Part shown: in pieces, positions 31,008-32,054 of the stretch
Layout of the letters: each line of letters begins with the position of its first letter
Position numbering within the stretch: the stretch's first letter is position 1
From: Actinomycetes bacterium
Lineage (GTDB): Bacteria; Actinomycetota; Acidimicrobiia; Acidimicrobiales; JAJYPT01
NCBI GenBank assembly: GCA_021795135.1
Contig: JAJYPT010000003.1
Location: forward strand, 1-32,054
Length of the DNA stretch: 32,054 nt
Direction of reading: 5' to 3'
Notes under the pieces: model-generated
Told to the model about the DNA's origin: nothing
Databases searched by the model: none
What the model saw: only the letters and a program-made list of their open reading frames with translations
Program-made: the position numbers and the translations under genes

Positions 31008-32054
31008 TTATTCAAAAATTATTATTGTATCCCCATTGCTCAATGAGTCTCCTACTGAGACTAAGATTTCTTTTACAACTCCATTTTGATCAGCTAGTAC
31101 ATTATTTTCCATCTTCATAGCTTCTAATACACAGATAATTTCGCCTTGTGCAATGCTTTGGCCAACCTCTACAGCTATTTTCGTAATTACTCCTTGCATG
31201 GGGGCAATAACTGTCTTTGATGCAGAACCATGATGTTTTCGAGAAGATCTACTCAAGGGTTTAGAAGCTTGAGCAGGGATAGCTTGGGGCAATTGAGAAT
31301 TAGGAGATATCCATAATTTTACGTTGAATAACTTTCCATTTACTTCTGCTTGGATTTGTTGTTCTTGGAGGGCAAGTTGTTTGTTTGGGCTAGTTGTTTC
31401 TAAAGAAGATATATTGGAAAAATTAAGCTTTTCTTCTACCCATTTTGTTGAATAGTTATTGTCTTGAAAATCTTTATGGTCAAGGATTGCTTTGTGAGCT
31501 TCGATATTGGTTTTGATACCTTGAATTTTGATCTCAGTTAATGCTTGGAGCATCCTTTTTATAGCGATTTGTCGATTGGGGCCCCAAGAGATGAGTTTTG
31601 CCACTAAATTGTCGTAAAAACTTGGAAGGCTATCTCCGCTTTGGTACCCAGCATCTAGTCTTATGCCTAATCCGCCTGGGGTATCGAATTGAGTAATAGT
31701 TCCAGGAGTTGGGCTAAAGAGTCCTCCAGAAACATCTTCAGCATTGATTCTGCATTCAATAGAATGCATATTGGGATCGAAAGTAGCTTTTTTATCTTTT
31801 ATAGATTGTCCTGCTGCTATTTCTATTTGAAGGCGAACTAAATCCAAACCGGTGGTCATTTCTGTCACTGGATGTTCTACCTGAAGACGAGTATTCATCT
31901 CCAAAAAATAAAATTTATCTTTTTCATATAAAAATTCAATGGTTCCTAAATTTTCATATCCACAATGCTTTGCTATTTTGAGCGCAGCTTGTCCCATAGC
32001 TTGGCGTACTTTAGGACTCAATCCTGGAGCTGGGCATTCTTCTAATAATTTAGA
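31008..32054 (-). CDS. Acyl-CoA carboxylase biotin carboxylase/BCCP subunit, 5' end missing
   Basis: C-terminal 348 residues of a fused biotin carboxylase and biotin carboxyl carrier protein (actinobacterial AccA/BccA alpha-subunit type). The frame is open to the right edge (EECPAPGLSPKVRQAMGQAALK), so the start is outside; the TTG at 32021 is internal. Biotin carboxylase residues include FYFLEMNTRLQVEHPVTEM and ECRINAED. The C-terminal biotinyl domain ends the protein, with the biotinylated lysine in EAMKMEN, 35 residues from the end. It carboxylates biotin with bicarbonate and ATP for transfer to an acyl-CoA by a separate beta subunit. Acetyl-, propionyl- or other specificity cannot be read from this part. 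Confidence 0.95.
   Translation of the reverse strand, partial: SKLLEECPAPGLSPKVRQAMGQAALKIAKHCGYENLGTIEFLYEKDKFYFLEMNTRLQVEHPVTEMTTGLDLVRLQIEIAAGQSIKDKKATFDPNMHSIECRINAEDVSGGLFSPTPGTITQFDTPGGLGIRLDAGYQSGDSLPSFYDNLVAKLISWGPNRQIAIKRMLQALTEIKIQGIKTNIEAHKAILDHKDFQDNNYSTKWVEEKLNFSNISSLETTSPNKQLALQEQQIQAEVNGKLFNVKLWISPNSQLPQAIPAQASKPLSRSSRKHHGSASKTVIAPMQGVITKIAVEVGQSIAQGEIICVLEAMKMENNVLADQNGVVKEILVSVGDSLSNGDTIIIFE

Noticed and set aside
1-32054. CRISPR arrays, tRNA or rRNA genes, insertion sequences, prophage genes
   Set aside because: No regularly spaced repeats, cloverleaf pattern, transposase or phage-like proteins were seen. The 12-bp direct repeat alone is not enough to call a mobile element.

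Overview
This is a 32 kb AT-rich chromosomal segment, densely packed with housekeeping and metabolic genes. It holds no phage, transposase, tRNA, rRNA or CRISPR. The gene content fits an actinobacterial lineage with unusually low GC: a suf operon with a Rieske gene, a single-chain (AceE-type) pyruvate dehydrogenase E1, an actinobacterial-type HhH-GPD protein, a fused biotin carboxylase/BCCP subunit, and many TTG/GTG starts with little or no Shine-Dalgarno (SD). An Acidimicrobiia-like organism is my best guess, but it is inference and no marker gene settles it.

Layout. (1) 1-4087: iron-sulfur assembly operon, sufB (cut by the window edge), a small four-cysteine protein, sufD, Rieske ferredoxin, sufC, cupin. 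sufS and sufU are not seen. (2) 4088-4723: 636 bp without genes, ending in a promoter and LacI-type operator. (3) 4724-13090: one carbohydrate operon, a LacI-family regulator, an intracellular GH39-like glycosidase with an N-terminal FnIII-like domain, and a complete Opp/Dpp-type ABC importer (lipoprotein, two permeases, two ATPases). The context suggests the importer carries oligosaccharides rather than peptides. (4) 13134-15590, minus strand: HSL-type esterase, an orphan second SufC, and a metallo-beta-lactamase-fold hydrolase. (5) 15591-15927: a gene-free interval that appears to encode a structured RNA ending in a strong terminator. (6) 15928-17906: alpha/beta hydrolase without a nucleophile serine, thiE, HhH-GPD protein. 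(7) 17907-25756: pyruvate dehydrogenase and lipoylation block, aceE on the minus strand, divergent from rnhA, lpd, E2 and a lipB-lipA fusion. (8) 25789-29477: ATP:cob(I)alamin adenosyltransferase, leucyl aminopeptidase, Sir2 deacetylase, patatin-like protein. (9) 29752-30942: rhodanese-MoeB fusion, then a bidirectional terminator and the 3' part of an acyl-CoA carboxylase biotin-carrying subunit on the minus strand.

Working together: the Suf genes supply the Fe-S clusters that LipA needs. The LipB-LipA fusion would make the lipoyl group carried by the adjacent E2, which works with AceE and Lpd to feed acetyl-CoA to carboxylases such as the one at the right edge.

The best candidates for something undescribed are the structured RNA at about 15656-15878 (nested helices, a possible loop pseudoknot, and a 16-nt near-perfect complement to the usual 3' end of 16S rRNA) and the single-chain LipB-LipA enzyme. 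Smaller leads are the cysteine protein inside the suf operon, the orphan SufC, and a long hairpin plus 12-bp direct repeat flanking the esterase gene.
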